Below the pieces are notes generated by a model. The model worked only from the letters and a program-made list of their open reading frames with translations. It did no database searches and was not told the origin of the DNA. Below, piece by piece: positions 1 through 10,800 of a stretch of DNA of 64,000 nt. Origin of the DNA: Anopheles merus (lineage: Eukaryota > Arthropoda > Insecta > Diptera > Culicidae); assembly GCF_017562075.2 (NCBI RefSeq), contig NC_054082.1:4694050-4758049 (forward strand), written 5' to 3'. The number at the start of each line of letters is the position of its first letter. Position 1 is the first letter of the stretch. The translations under genes and the position numbers were made by a program.

Positions 1-30
1 TGCATGCCTTTCCTTCATCTCCCGCCCTAC

Positions 31-730
31 CTTTGCCTTCTGCTCAAACACACTCGGCGGTAGCAGCGAGATGGGCAGATGTGTTTTGATGAATCGGGGC
101 GTCTTCATTTCCGCCAACATGAAACCGGCCGGTTGAGAAAGTTGTTCGATGAACTTCATGCTTTCTACGTCGTGCTCGTTTTCCTTCAAAAATTCAGCCT
201 TCACTTCATCGTGCACAAACAGGTGGAATCTGTAGGAAATGTGTGTCAGAAATTATCTAAATTTTTAACTTCACACTGAGCTTGGTGTACTTACTCCAGG
301 AAGGGAAATCTCTGCGTCAGCGGAATGCTTTTCGCGGTTTCAAAATCAAGCTCGTTGCATAGCAACCAAACCATCTCCTGCGACCATGTGGTGCCCGACC
401 GTGGATAGGTGACGATCTGCGGATAAACATAACACATCAGTAGGCATTGCAACGGCTTTAATTGAACGCAAAGGTACATTACCCACGTGTCGTCCGGGCG
501 TGCTTCGAAAGAGTACAAGCTTTCCGCATACTGCTTGAAGCGGGACGGGAAAAACCATCGCTTTTCGCCGACTTGTACAAATCCGGTACGTTCTCCTAAA
601 AAAAAAAACACCGAGCCACATTAAATAAACTAATCAATTACAAACCAATTAAAAACGAACCATGAAAATCTTTCAGCAACTGTTCGTTTTGTTTGGGCTC
701 TACAAAGTCTACGCTGTATGGGAACGGCAT
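31..730 (-). CDS. Cytosolic sulfotransferase, 5' part (partial at left edge)
   Basis: Transfers sulfonate from PAPS to small hydroxylated substrates in the cytosol (family knowledge). Four exons read on the minus strand: 661-730, 483-595, 295-416 and 31-229, all with GT/AG junctions and continuous frame. They give 168 residues from the start at 730 (MPFPYSVDFVEP...). Exon 3 starts with IVTYPRSGTTW at about residues 62-72, the 5'-phosphosulfate-binding loop of the family. KTHLP in exon 4 is the conserved segment carrying the catalytic-region histidine. A GT donor follows at 30-29 (AAG then GTAGGG), just where the family's next block (YVARNPKD-type) is expected, so the rest lies left of the window. 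Substrate cannot be told. It is divergent from TIMMDC1. Confidence 0.9.
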
Positions 731-1873
731 TTTCGATGTGATACACTACACAGGCCACAAGCTATTCCAAAGCCTACCAAGACAACCAAACACCCACCAA
801 CGATGGGATCGAAAACGAAACTGAGGCGCGAAGCGATCCAGCAACCACCAATCAACAATCATCGACGCCATCATCGTCATCATCAGCATGGCTGGAGTCG
901 TCGTGTTACCGAAATATGCTGACCGTAGTCGGGGTAGGTGTTTTGTGTTGAGTAGGAGAAAGTTTTTTGTTGACACAGTTCCGCAGCTTCGGGTGGCGCA
1001 CCCGAAAGCAAGCATCGGCCGGAAGGGGCAACGGCGCTTCGTAACCATCATATTATAATGAGTGTGCGGTTTTCGTGCTGCAAGCTTTACCGTTAACAGT
1101 GACGGATTTCAATTGCCGTCGGTTTCCACGGCGCCTCAGTGGTCAGTGCAATTTCCTTCAATCACAATCTGGCATGCGATGAAGGCGATGTTGAATGAAG
1201 GCCTTTCTTTTCTTTTATTTGTATGATAAACGATGTAATGGAATGTTACACTGCCAGAACCGCGATTGGTGTTGTATCAGACTGCCAGAAAGTGAAAGTT
1301 AAACTTACTGAAGTTGTGTTTTGTTCACTTGAGATCACTTGAGATCGTGTGAGATCACCGCATAGCTAAATCGCAGTGTGGGGAAATTGTTTCTCAAATC
1401 ACTGTGAAATAAAAATTGATTGGATTTTTAAAATCTTTATGATTTTGATAATTGCATACATCAATATTCCCTTTTCAAGTCTACAAGGGGATTTGCCTAA
1501 TAGAAAATATATTACATACCGACAAATTTTCATTTAGCACACTTGCTTGTATAGTTTTGCAAATAATCAATCACGCAACGTAAAACGCCTTCGAATTTCA
1601 TAGGAAAATGAGCACGATTCTAGGAAAACACGTGCACCGCTTGTCGTGCAGCCGTTTCCATTCAAACACATTTCTTTACAGCGGCTTACCTTGCGCTCTG
1701 CCATAGTGGATCGCCATCAATAGAGCCATTTTACAGCGGCACATCGCAGCAGCTGACTGTCAAAATGCTAGTCAGAAGAAAAACACCCGCAGTTATGCAA
1801 ACCAGCCCGCGGTAGTGTTCGATTTCGTTCGATTTTTCCTGTTTTTGTGCGTCGACTGGACCAACAGTGAAGA
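731..1873. other. Divergent intergenic region (sulfotransferase / TIMMDC1)
   Basis: No convincing coding exon. It must contain the promoters and 5' leaders of both flanking divergent genes. Bases 1200-1560 are AT-rich. Near 1328-1357 a short motif, about GAGATCACTTGAGATC, is tandemly repeated. The open frame at 746-1051 (-) overlaps no splice logic and looks fortuitous. Confidence 0.6.
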
Positions 1874-2945
1874 ATGCTTCGAAGTACGGTGTACCGGCTC
1901 TGTGTTCCGGGCGGATTTGTGTCGGCTGGACTGCTACCGTTCACGCTCAACGACCATGATCAGGTCAAAATCGACACCAAAACCGTACAGAGCATGTACG
2001 AGGAGGCGCCCGGTGACAAACAAACCGGCGTGGAGCGGCTACAGATGATGTTTACGATTGAGTAAGTGTATGCGGAGCACCGGGTTTTCTCGCGATTCGT
2101 CAATGTACCTTTGCTTGTTGCAGTGAATTTGGCCGAGTATCGAGCGAGCTCAACTCCATCTATCAGGCCGGCTTTCTTGGCTTCCTGTTCGGCGCTTGCT
2201 ACGGTGGGTTCGTGAACTCCCGCGTCGCCTACATGAACTTCCTCGAGCGCAACCAGGCAACGGCGTTCCAGTCTAGCTTCGAGGCAAAAAAGAAACTGCA
2301 GGACCAGGTTACGCTCAACTTCGCCAAGGGTGCATTCCGTTGGGGTTGGCGTTTGGCACTGTTCACCACCAGCTATGTGTAAGTGGCTATTTTCCCCCCT
2401 TTTGGATATGTATCCTTCAGCGTAATCACGCTTCCTCACTTTGCAGTGGCATTCAAACGGTCGTGTCGGTGTACCGAGGGAAATCCTCCCTGTACGAGTA
2501 TCTGGCCGCAGGTGGCGTTACGGGCGCGATGTACAAATTCAGCATGGGGCTGCGCGGGATGGCCTCCGGTGGGCTCGTTGGCCTGGCGCTCGGCGGTCTG
2601 GCCGGTGGACTGTCGCTCGGGATAATGCGTGCGACCGGTACCACGATGGAGGAGGTTCGATTTTGGCAGTACAAATGGCACACGAACCGCGAGCAGGCGA
2701 TACGCGACTCGATGAAAAAGCAAACCGACGCGGAAGAGGAACCGTTACTAACGCACCATCACAACAAGTTCGGCACCGCCAACCTCGATCTCGACGCGAT
2801 CGAGGCGGAAAAGCGCAAGATTCAGCTGGCGGTGGAGCGGGAAACGTTGATGAAAAAGTTGGAACAGGAAGAACAGGTGGAAGCGGTAGCGGCTGCGGCT
2901 GCGGCAACTGCAGCAGCAACAGCAGCGGCAGCGGTTAAAAAATAA
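1874..2945 (+). CDS. TIMMDC1: TIMMDC1 homologue (complex I assembly factor; RPII140-upstream protein)
   Basis: Inner mitochondrial membrane protein of the TIM17/22/23-like fold that helps assemble the membrane arm of respiratory complex I (family knowledge). Exons 1874-2061, 2124-2378 and 2447-2945 join in frame to 313 residues. DEFGRVSSELNSIYQAG begins the core. Hydrophobic, glycine-rich membrane segments follow: AGFLGFLFGACYGGF (about 78-92), GAFRWGWRLALFTTSYVG, and a Gly/Leu-rich pair near SGGLVGLALGGLAGGL. The C-terminal tail is charged and ends in an alanine run followed by KK. Slightly longer than the human protein because of that tail. The start at 1874 gives a complete N-terminus with no earlier in-frame ATG close by. 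The Drosophila homologue is the gene named 140up. Confidence 0.92.
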
Positions 2946-2946
2946 A
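2941..2946 (+). other. TIMMDC1: Poly(A) signal overlapping TIMMDC1 stop codon
   Basis: AATAAA at 2941-2946 contains the TAA stop codon (2943-2945). If used, it gives a 3' UTR of only some tens of bases. Confidence 0.6.
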
Positions 2947-3068
2947 GCTTAAGTTCCATTGGAGAGATACGTTGCAGCGTTTTTTTCTTTCACTCCAAGC
3001 TATTAACATCTATACACGACACACGGTTGTCGTAGATGGATGAAAGATACAGTACAGAAGAAGAAGTT

Positions 3069-3074
3069 TTTATT
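3069..3074 (-). other. Poly(A) signal on minus strand
   Basis: AATAAA on the minus strand (TTTATT on plus). It lies about 180 bases beyond the stop of the candidate terminal exon at 3251-3363 and would end a minus-strand transcript about 120 bases from the TIMMDC1 poly(A) signal. Another minus-strand AATAAA lies at 3645-3650. Confidence 0.5.
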
Positions 3075-3250
3075 TCAAACGGATGTATAGAAACGGAGAT
3101 AAATACACTCACACAGAGAAAATCAGCGTATCCTTTTGCCCTTTGGGGGTAGAGGATGTAACCGGACACACATTAGGAGAGGGATGGGGAGTCGGGAGGA
3201 ACAGAATAGAAGAAAGATGGCGCAGTGGATACACGTTGCTCCTCGCTCCT

Positions 3251-3363
3251 TTAACTTATTGTCTTCATGTCGGGCAAGGATTTGGATTTCATTAGCTTCT
3301 TTTTGGCTTGCTGTTGCTCGTGCTTGAGGCGTAGCTGAAGCAGTACTGCCGCACCGCAGCCAT
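3251..3363 (-). CDS. Candidate 3'-terminal coding exon of a minus-strand gene
   Basis: A pyrimidine-rich tract ending CCCACACAG precedes base 3363. The phase-1 frame then reads 36 codons containing LLQLRLKHEQQQ, AKKKLMKSKSLPDMKTIS and a TAA stop at 3251-3253, followed by a minus-strand AATAAA at 3069-3074. Composition (charged, Lys/Gln-rich, no low-complexity DNA repeat) looks coding, unlike the DNA around it. The nearest upstream minus-strand gene is PPP1R37, but I found no good phase-1 donor near its end. The exon may belong to an alternative isoform, to another gene with unseen exons, or be fortuitous inside a long 3' UTR. Confidence 0.45.
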
Positions 3364-3828
3364 CTGTGTGGGAGAGGGGATCGGGGACAATGGCGGGATG
3401 GAAAGTAGAAAAAAAGGGAAGAGAATAAGGATTAAAAATGGATTTTTTAATAAAGATAAAGAACCACTAAAACGGAACAAAAGGAAGATAAGTGTGTGAC
3501 GCGCGTTAGATGAACGCGCCTATCCGCAACACGCGCCCATGCGCACCACGTGTGATGACGGCGTGTTAGGGATGGGCGCAACAGAGAAACGATCAGATGC
3601 TACACGAGCGACGAGACAGCTAACTCAACGGTTACTTTTCGACTTTTATTAACGTACAACATAATAAAATTATTTAAAAAAATCTATCTACATTAAGGTA
3701 TGTGGATGTGTGTGTGTATGTATGCATGCATGTGTGTGTGTTTTTGTATATGTTGTTCTATTGCGTTTGCGAAACATGTAAAAAGCGACCAGAGATGAAC
3801 GTACGTACGACGACGCACAAATAAGGAT

Positions 3829-3830
<2 letters not shown>

Positions 3831-3868
<38 letters not shown>
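3831..3868. repeat. (CA)19 microsatellite
   Basis: Uninterrupted CA dinucleotides for 38 bases, followed by TACACA. Confidence 0.95.
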
Positions 3869-3873
<5 letters not shown>

Positions 3874-6800
3874 AAGTACACATTACATACACAGAGACGC
3901 CTAAACAAACATAAATGAAATGAAAATTTAACATAAAAATCGCTCCGTTTTAAAGTTAGAAGGTGTGGTGTAAATTGTTGGTACTGATTATTGTTTTACG
4001 TTCTTCCGCTAACAAAACACAACAATGATGCAGCTTAAGGTGAACGATGAAAGGTGGGAAAAAAATAATAGTGAGAATGTCGGTGGAGGGGTCGGTGGTG
4101 GTTTGCGGGAAACAGAGGAACTGGGGTAGATGACGCATCCGAGAGCTTTAATGTACGAAGAGGAGGGACGCATCGACATCCTCTAAATCCTCCTACCTAG
4201 CCACGCGCATAAAGCACCCCTGTTTTCGTTAGATTCTATTGCTTTTCCTCCTTGAGCATGCGGTGAAGGGTGGCACCCACCCAAACACGTGAATGTATGT
4301 GTGTTTGTTGCTCTCTCTCTCTCTCTCTCTGTGTTCTCTACAACTAAATTCGTAGTAACATAAACGAGTGATTTTGGGTGGTTTTTCGGGGTATGGGGGT
4401 GTGGTGGGGGCGTGATGTCGCGTAAATGTTTGTTTGCCACTTTTGTAGGGCTTGTACTTGCCGACCCTGCCCTGTTGATCAATTGTCTTGCTTTGCGTCT
4501 TGCTTTTGTGAGATGTTCGTACGCCCGCGCGCGCGTGTGTGTGTGTGTACTTTTACACCATTCAATCAATATTTTAATGTTTTCCACTTTTCACATTCAC
4601 ACCTTCTTGTCGTCGACTTTGTTTGAATGTTTCTCCCGCCCACTCTCTCTCTCTATCACGCATTTCGTACCTTTTTTAAGTTTATCAGGTAAGTTGACAA
4701 AAATACACTAAACAATAACAAGGAAATGAACAAAAGAAAGCTCAAGGGAAGCGTAAAGGCAGCAACAACTAACACAACAGAAAGATATAGGAAAATGAAA
4801 GGAAGCAAAAAAAAAAACAAAACAAAATTAAAACAAACAAAACGTATATAGCAACAAAAATTATGTACGAATAAATTTCACCTTATCACAAGTGTGCTTT
4901 TCTTGTATATCACAGAAGAAGGAAACTAGGTTGCAGTAAGCGCACGGGCGCGCGCGCACGGACCCCCTCGAATTAGCAAATAGACGCGCTTAGAAGACCG
5001 GATTAGCGGTAAGATCAATCGATCAACAGGCAGCACTGTGCATACAGTACGCGTGGTGCGTGAAAGGATATTGCAAAAGCTGTCAAATCGGTTATCGGCC
5101 CTGAAGATGGATCTGCTTTCGACAGCGCAATAGGAGCTGCTTTCGGTCGTATGACACAGCAGTGTACCAGGTAATGATCCGCAGACCGGCAGGCAGAGAT
5201 GATCATGGAATCGATTCTACAATATGCGTGTGGGTGAGTGGGGGGGCCATGAATGGTGATTTCGATGATAGTATGATAAGAAAAGGGGATTTTTATGTTC
5301 GATCTCTTTTCTTTACGTTTACGTGTTGCGTGTGTATGTGGGGAGACATTGCTCGATTCACGCGCTTTACGATTTCGATTGCGATCGATCATTCCTACTT
5401 CATTTTCTCTCGCTCTCTCTCTCTCTGTTTCTTTTTGCAATTTGTGTGCATATAGCTAATCTTTTTCCATCCACTAACTGTGGGTTCCAGGGGGGCTGTG
5501 GTTTGTTTTTCCTTCAGTGTTATCTTTTTTTAAGTAAACGTTTGCCTAAATTTATAATGCGCGATTGATGATGCCGTGTAAGTAAAACGTATGCCAAAAA
5601 CATATCCTAAGCAAAACAATAAGTACGTGTACGTAAAATCCGGTCCATCGTGTTTCAGCCCGACGCTGTTTTACGCACGTTTTTCTTCTTGCTTTTTTTT
5701 TGGGAGGGAAATATTTTTAAGAAATTAAACGTTTGCAAAATTATAGTACTTCGTTTCGACCACGTGGCCCCGGCGCCGTTTTCGACCGTTTCGATTGCCC
5801 CTCTTTCTAATGCACGCAATATAAATCTTATCCTTCCAGTTTACCAGTTTGCCCATTCGTGCGTGCCTGCGTGTGTGTGTGTGTGTAGGTGTACGAGTTA
5901 TCGTGCCTTTTTGTTTCAAACGTTTCATTTGTTTCTGTTCCTGTTCTTCAACGTTTGTTTCAAAAGTTTCATTTGTTCATGGGGTTCACAGTTTCCTACC
6001 CCAGTGCCACGCCAGAGCCCTCAGCTGTCAGTTGTCGGCGGAAATGGGTTTGATGTTTGATGCTGGTGCCGCCCACGGTCATTGATTAATTGGTTTGTCA
6101 CTTGAACGGTGCCAACTTGCCATCCGTGCGGAAGCGGAGACTCCCTCCGCCGAAAGAATGTAATGGCTATATGCACTCTTCGTACATGCACTTTTTTGCA
6201 CCGTTCCTGAGCGACAGTGCCGGCGGCAGCTCGTTGGCCAAAAGCCAAGCCGCTAGACCGCTGATTGATGCCAACGAAAAACCACAAGCACAAGCGACCG
6301 AAACTCAATTTCAATGCTTGTTAGTTAAACTAAAAAAAGACATCCTCGGACAGAGGTGGGGCGAGGGGGAGGGGGGGGCTTCGATGCTGCTGCTTCATTC
6401 ATCAATCTCACCTTCATTGACTGTGCGGCAACGAGTGATCGAGCTGACTGTTTCCCGATACGAAGCGATCACAATTGCGATCTTTTCAAATGATCGCTAA
6501 TAGTAGCGCGCTTCACTTTTTTTTTTGTTCGCACGCTGTTCGATTGCACAGAAAAATCATATGTCTTTGTCTTTTCACTGTTGCTGCTTGGTTTGTGGTG
6601 GTGCAAAATGGTACAATCCATTCCACGCCAAGACCGGGAATGGGAAAGTAAAATAAAACTCTGTACCAAAAATGGCACACACACACACACTCCTCCTTCG
6701 TTCAGCCCATTCAACAAAAACTAAAGCGATGATCGGTCCTGGGCCTGCCCTATAGTCCTTCTGGGGCCTGTCTGTTTTGTGTGTTGTGGTTTCATCCTCA

Positions 6801-7695
6801 CTTTGAATGCCCCGAATAATGTCAAGGGAGGGGGTGAGGCGGGGAGGGGGGTTTATGATAGTAAACTGTATGTCCACTTTTCTCGACTTCTTTGCTTCGC
6901 GCACGCTTTCCCCTATCAGTCGCCATCATTGCGGTATATCCGTTTTGGGATTTACACAGTGTTTCTACTCTCATTCTCTCTCTTTCTCGCTTTTGTTTTG
7001 TGTATTCCTTTTTTTAATATAATATAACCTATTCAGTCAAGTATAGTATATCAAAGTTGGTGGTTCATCCAATAATGCAATCTTTCTTCTCTACATCGCA
7101 ACGGGGATGTATGTTTTCCTCGAGTTCATTAGTAGCTTTGCTTCCAGGTGCTCGTTTCGTAGACGATCGGCCAACTTGCATCGTTTCATCATCGGTGCGC
7201 TAGTTTTTGCTTGCTTGAGTACGCGGAGGTGATCGCGGTTTTCGTTCAATTTCCAGCTTCCAAGTTTAAATTGTTTCAATTATTCAAGAAGGCACATTAT
7301 GTTTCTTTTCTAGTAGACTGAAAGGATGGTAATGTTTGATGGGCAGGGGGGGGGAGGGGAAAGAGGTAAGACTCGATCGAGAAAAAACCTCTTTGCGATT
7401 TAAAGTAAAACAGGCCATATTGCGTTGTTTGTTAACTGAAAACAGTTCTATCAATATGATCTTACTATCATCTGATCTTTTTCTCTCTCGAAAACGTAAT
7501 TCGTTAGCAATGGACACCAAAGGGGGCAATACATCATAACTGATTGCCGCAACTGACCGCAAATAAGACGAGGCACTGTATGCACTGTAGGAGGGCACTG
7601 TGTTTCCCCGTGTTAGCATTTGTAAGTACAACAAAACGAACACGTTAGCACACGCCCAGAACAGAACGGAACGAAACCCTAATAGATATTGTAAG

Positions 7696-7722
<27 letters not shown>
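7696..7722. repeat. (CA)n microsatellite
   Basis: 27 bases of CA repeat just downstream of the PPP1R37 stop codon, continuing imperfectly as GCACACAC. Confidence 0.95.
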
Positions 7723-7729
<7 letters not shown>

Positions 7730-7809
7730 CCCAACGGATGAACGAGTGTTGGACAGTTTGTGTTCAGATAAGTACGGCCACCATCACCCTTCGCTCCTTG
7801 CCCTGTGCC

Positions 7810-10800
7810 CTAGCGTGTTTCAAACTGTATGTCGGCCACCAACGGGGCCGCCGCCGATGCGGATGCCAATGGAGTTGATGATGACGATGCGGTCGATGTG
7901 GGTGGTTGTGGTGGTACCACGGCAGTTGCGGCCGCTGCCATCACCGGTGATGCATCTTTCCGTCCCGCCGCTGTCTTGGTGTCGCCTCCGATCTCCGTCA
8001 GCGAGTCCATCGAGCGGATCGAAATCGAGTCCTGCGAGGTAAGACTGGGATTCTTGAACATGCTGAGCGAATCACGTGCCAGCTGCCCGAGATGGCTTAG
8101 CACCACGACCGTGTCCGACGTGGCCGACTGTCCGCTGGTAGTGCTGGGCGAAGGTGACACAGCCAACATTCCGCCACTTCCGCTCATCATTTCGCCGGCG
8201 CTCGTGCCACTGCCGATGCTGATGCCGCTGCTGTTGCTCGTGGTGCTGCCGCCGAGCAAGCTGCTCGGCCCGCTCTGGCCACCGCCACCACCCAAGCCCG
8301 GATGGTTGCCGTACCTGCTGGTCAGCGTATCGATATCGTCCTCCGACTCGTCGTAATCGCCGCCGAGCTGGAAGATAACCTTCGCATAGGCCGTCGTCGC
8401 CGGTGCCACGTTCACGATCGGAGCAGCTGCCACTGGCGCTGGCGAGCTGGGCGCTATCAAAACGGTCGACACATCCACCCCAGCGGGTGCATTCGAGGAC
8501 AGTAGCAGCTTGTTGGTGATGGTGTTTTCCGGTGAAATGTTTTCCTTCATCTCCACCTTTAGCTGCCGTGGCATACGCTCGGCACTGTGCTGCTGCTGGT
8601 GCTGCGGATGACTGGAGCTGGATTGTAGTTGTGCCATCACCTGGGCCTGGTTTTGCAGCGGCTGCAGCTGTTGCGGCGTGAGGGTAGTTTCGGGCGAAAC
8701 GTTCACCTTTAGCGCCGCCGCCCGATCGGCCTCCTTTTTGCCGGCACTGGTGGGACTGGTGTTGGCGCTCGTGTTGCTGCTGTTCCCACTTCCCACCCCG
8801 TGATGCGCCCAGTAGAACAGCCCGCCCATCGGGCTTTCCTTGCGCGACGGCGGCTGCGAACCGTCCTGTGCCGCGCTCGGTGGCGGGCTGGCCGACGACG
8901 CGGACGAGGCTTTGCTGGAGGAAAACAGATTGCTCGGATGAAAGATGCTGAGCAGCTTCTCGATGGCGGGCGGGTAGCCGCTACCGCCACCGCCGGGTGT
9001 CGGCGTGCTGCCGCCGCTCGAGCTCGAATCGGTGTGCTTGTGGCTGCTTCCGCTGCCACCCAGTATCCACGAGGTCTTACGGACGCGCGGTGGCTTCTCG
9101 CTGTGGCTTGCCGGCTTGGTAACTGTTGGTTCGCGCTCCAGGTTTTGCACTGACGTCAGTGTGCTTTCGTTGGAATTATTGCCACCCGCCGACAGGGTTG
9201 CCGCCCCGGGTGCCGCACCGGTAGTATTTGGCGTAGGAAGAACACTGCCACCTGAGAAAGTGGTCAGCACAGGCGGAAGGGTGGTCACTGCCGGTGGTGG
9301 CGGCTGTGGTTTCACCGTTGGCGCTAGATTTGTAACAGCAGCAGATGAAGAGTTTGAGGAGCCCGATAGATCATGCACATCGTACAGCGACTCTTGCGAG
9401 CTGGCCAGCGGCACGTGCACCATGCTGGACGAAGAAAAGCTCGCGGGCGCATCGAGCGTTGCCTTCGGCGGCTCACCACCGCAGGACACCGACTGCCTAG
9501 CAATCAGCGTACTCTCTTCTTCCGGGATGCGCGAAATGGAGCTAACGTTCGGGCTCACTTCGGACGAACAGCTTACTGCACCACCTGCCGGCAACTGTAC
9601 GAAGATGCTGCTCGCAATTGCGGAGGTAGTGACCGGCGGTGGAGAGTTTACGATCAAATCAAAGCTTTCGTCCGTCGAGCTGATGGAGGTGTTGAGGTTG
9701 AAGTGCGCATTATCGATCGACTCGATGCTGTTGCTGCTGATCGACGAGCAGCAGCTGTCGTCCCGCAGCGCTCCGCCGGACATGAACCGTTTTACCTCGA
9801 GGTCCGGACTTTCGATGCTGGTGGAGGAGAGCACGGAATCGTGCAGCGTGGTACTGCTGGTGTTGCTGCTGCTGTGCTGATGCTGATGGGGTGATTCGCA
9901 TGAATGCTGACGTCCCTTGCCCGTGTAGGATGACGGTGTCTGTGGTAGAATCTGCTGTTGTTGTTGTGGGTGCTGTAATTGTAATGGTTGTTGTTGGATC
10001 GGGTGCTGCGGTGGCAGCGTTACGAGTGGTTCGGTGAGATTAGGGTACTTTTGTATTTGGGTAATCATTGGCTGCAGCGGAATCGATGTACTGTTCCCAG
10101 GGCCAAACGTGGTGATAAAGTGATAGTTTGGCTGCGGCTGCTGTTGCGGCGTCATGGGAACGAATTGTGACTGATAGTGAGACTGTGGTTGTTGGTGCTG
10201 CTGCTGCTGCTGCTGCTGTAGTAGTGTCTGTGGTATTCCCATTGGCATCGTGGCGGTGTTTGCGACGATCGGCACCAGCCCACCAGACATGGTAGGGGAC
10301 GATCCCGCCGTAAGCAGTGGTGACGGTAGCATGGTCGTAGTCTGGAACCCCGTGCTGTGATACCCCGTGCTGTATGAGGGAGGCAACAGTGGCGACGGTG
10401 TTTGGCTAGCGACACCGACGCGTCCCCCTACCGGCCCGCCCGCAGCCAGCGGCGACAGTGGCGACGGAGGAAAGGACGAGAGCGTCGGGGCAGAGCTGCA
10501 CACCGGGCGCCGATTGATCGTGCCCGCCGAAGAGGCCATCGTACCGGCACAGCTCGTACCGCCCATGGCAAAGGATGAGGCTGACGATTTGCTCATGGGC
10601 AGACTAATCGTGCTGCTGCTGCGGTACGGATTGCCATTGGCACTCTTTGCCGCATCCGGCTCGGCCACCGTCACCACGCGAAACCGCGAGTTCGAGGGGA
10701 AGAAGAGCGTCGGCGAGCTACCGGTCGACGAGGGTGATGGCGATGAAGCCGTCCCGCCAGCACCACCGCCGCCAGAATCGCTCACTCGCGACACGTGGAA

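Larger units (their letters stand above)
3364..7809. other. Noncoding region downstream of PPP1R37
   Basis: No coding exon recognised. Probably the PPP1R37 3' UTR and/or an intron leading to the exon at 3251-3363. It holds CA/GT and CT microsatellites (3831-3868, near 4313-4330, 7696-7722) and poly-A/T runs. Confidence 0.5.

Noticed and set aside
746..1051. 101-residue minus-strand open frame upstream of the sulfotransferase
   Set aside because: The sulfotransferase start at 730 already matches a complete N-terminus, and this frame shows no family features.
9005..9880. 291-residue plus-strand open frame inside PPP1R37 exon 4
   Set aside because: Antisense shadow in GC-rich, Ser-codon-rich DNA.
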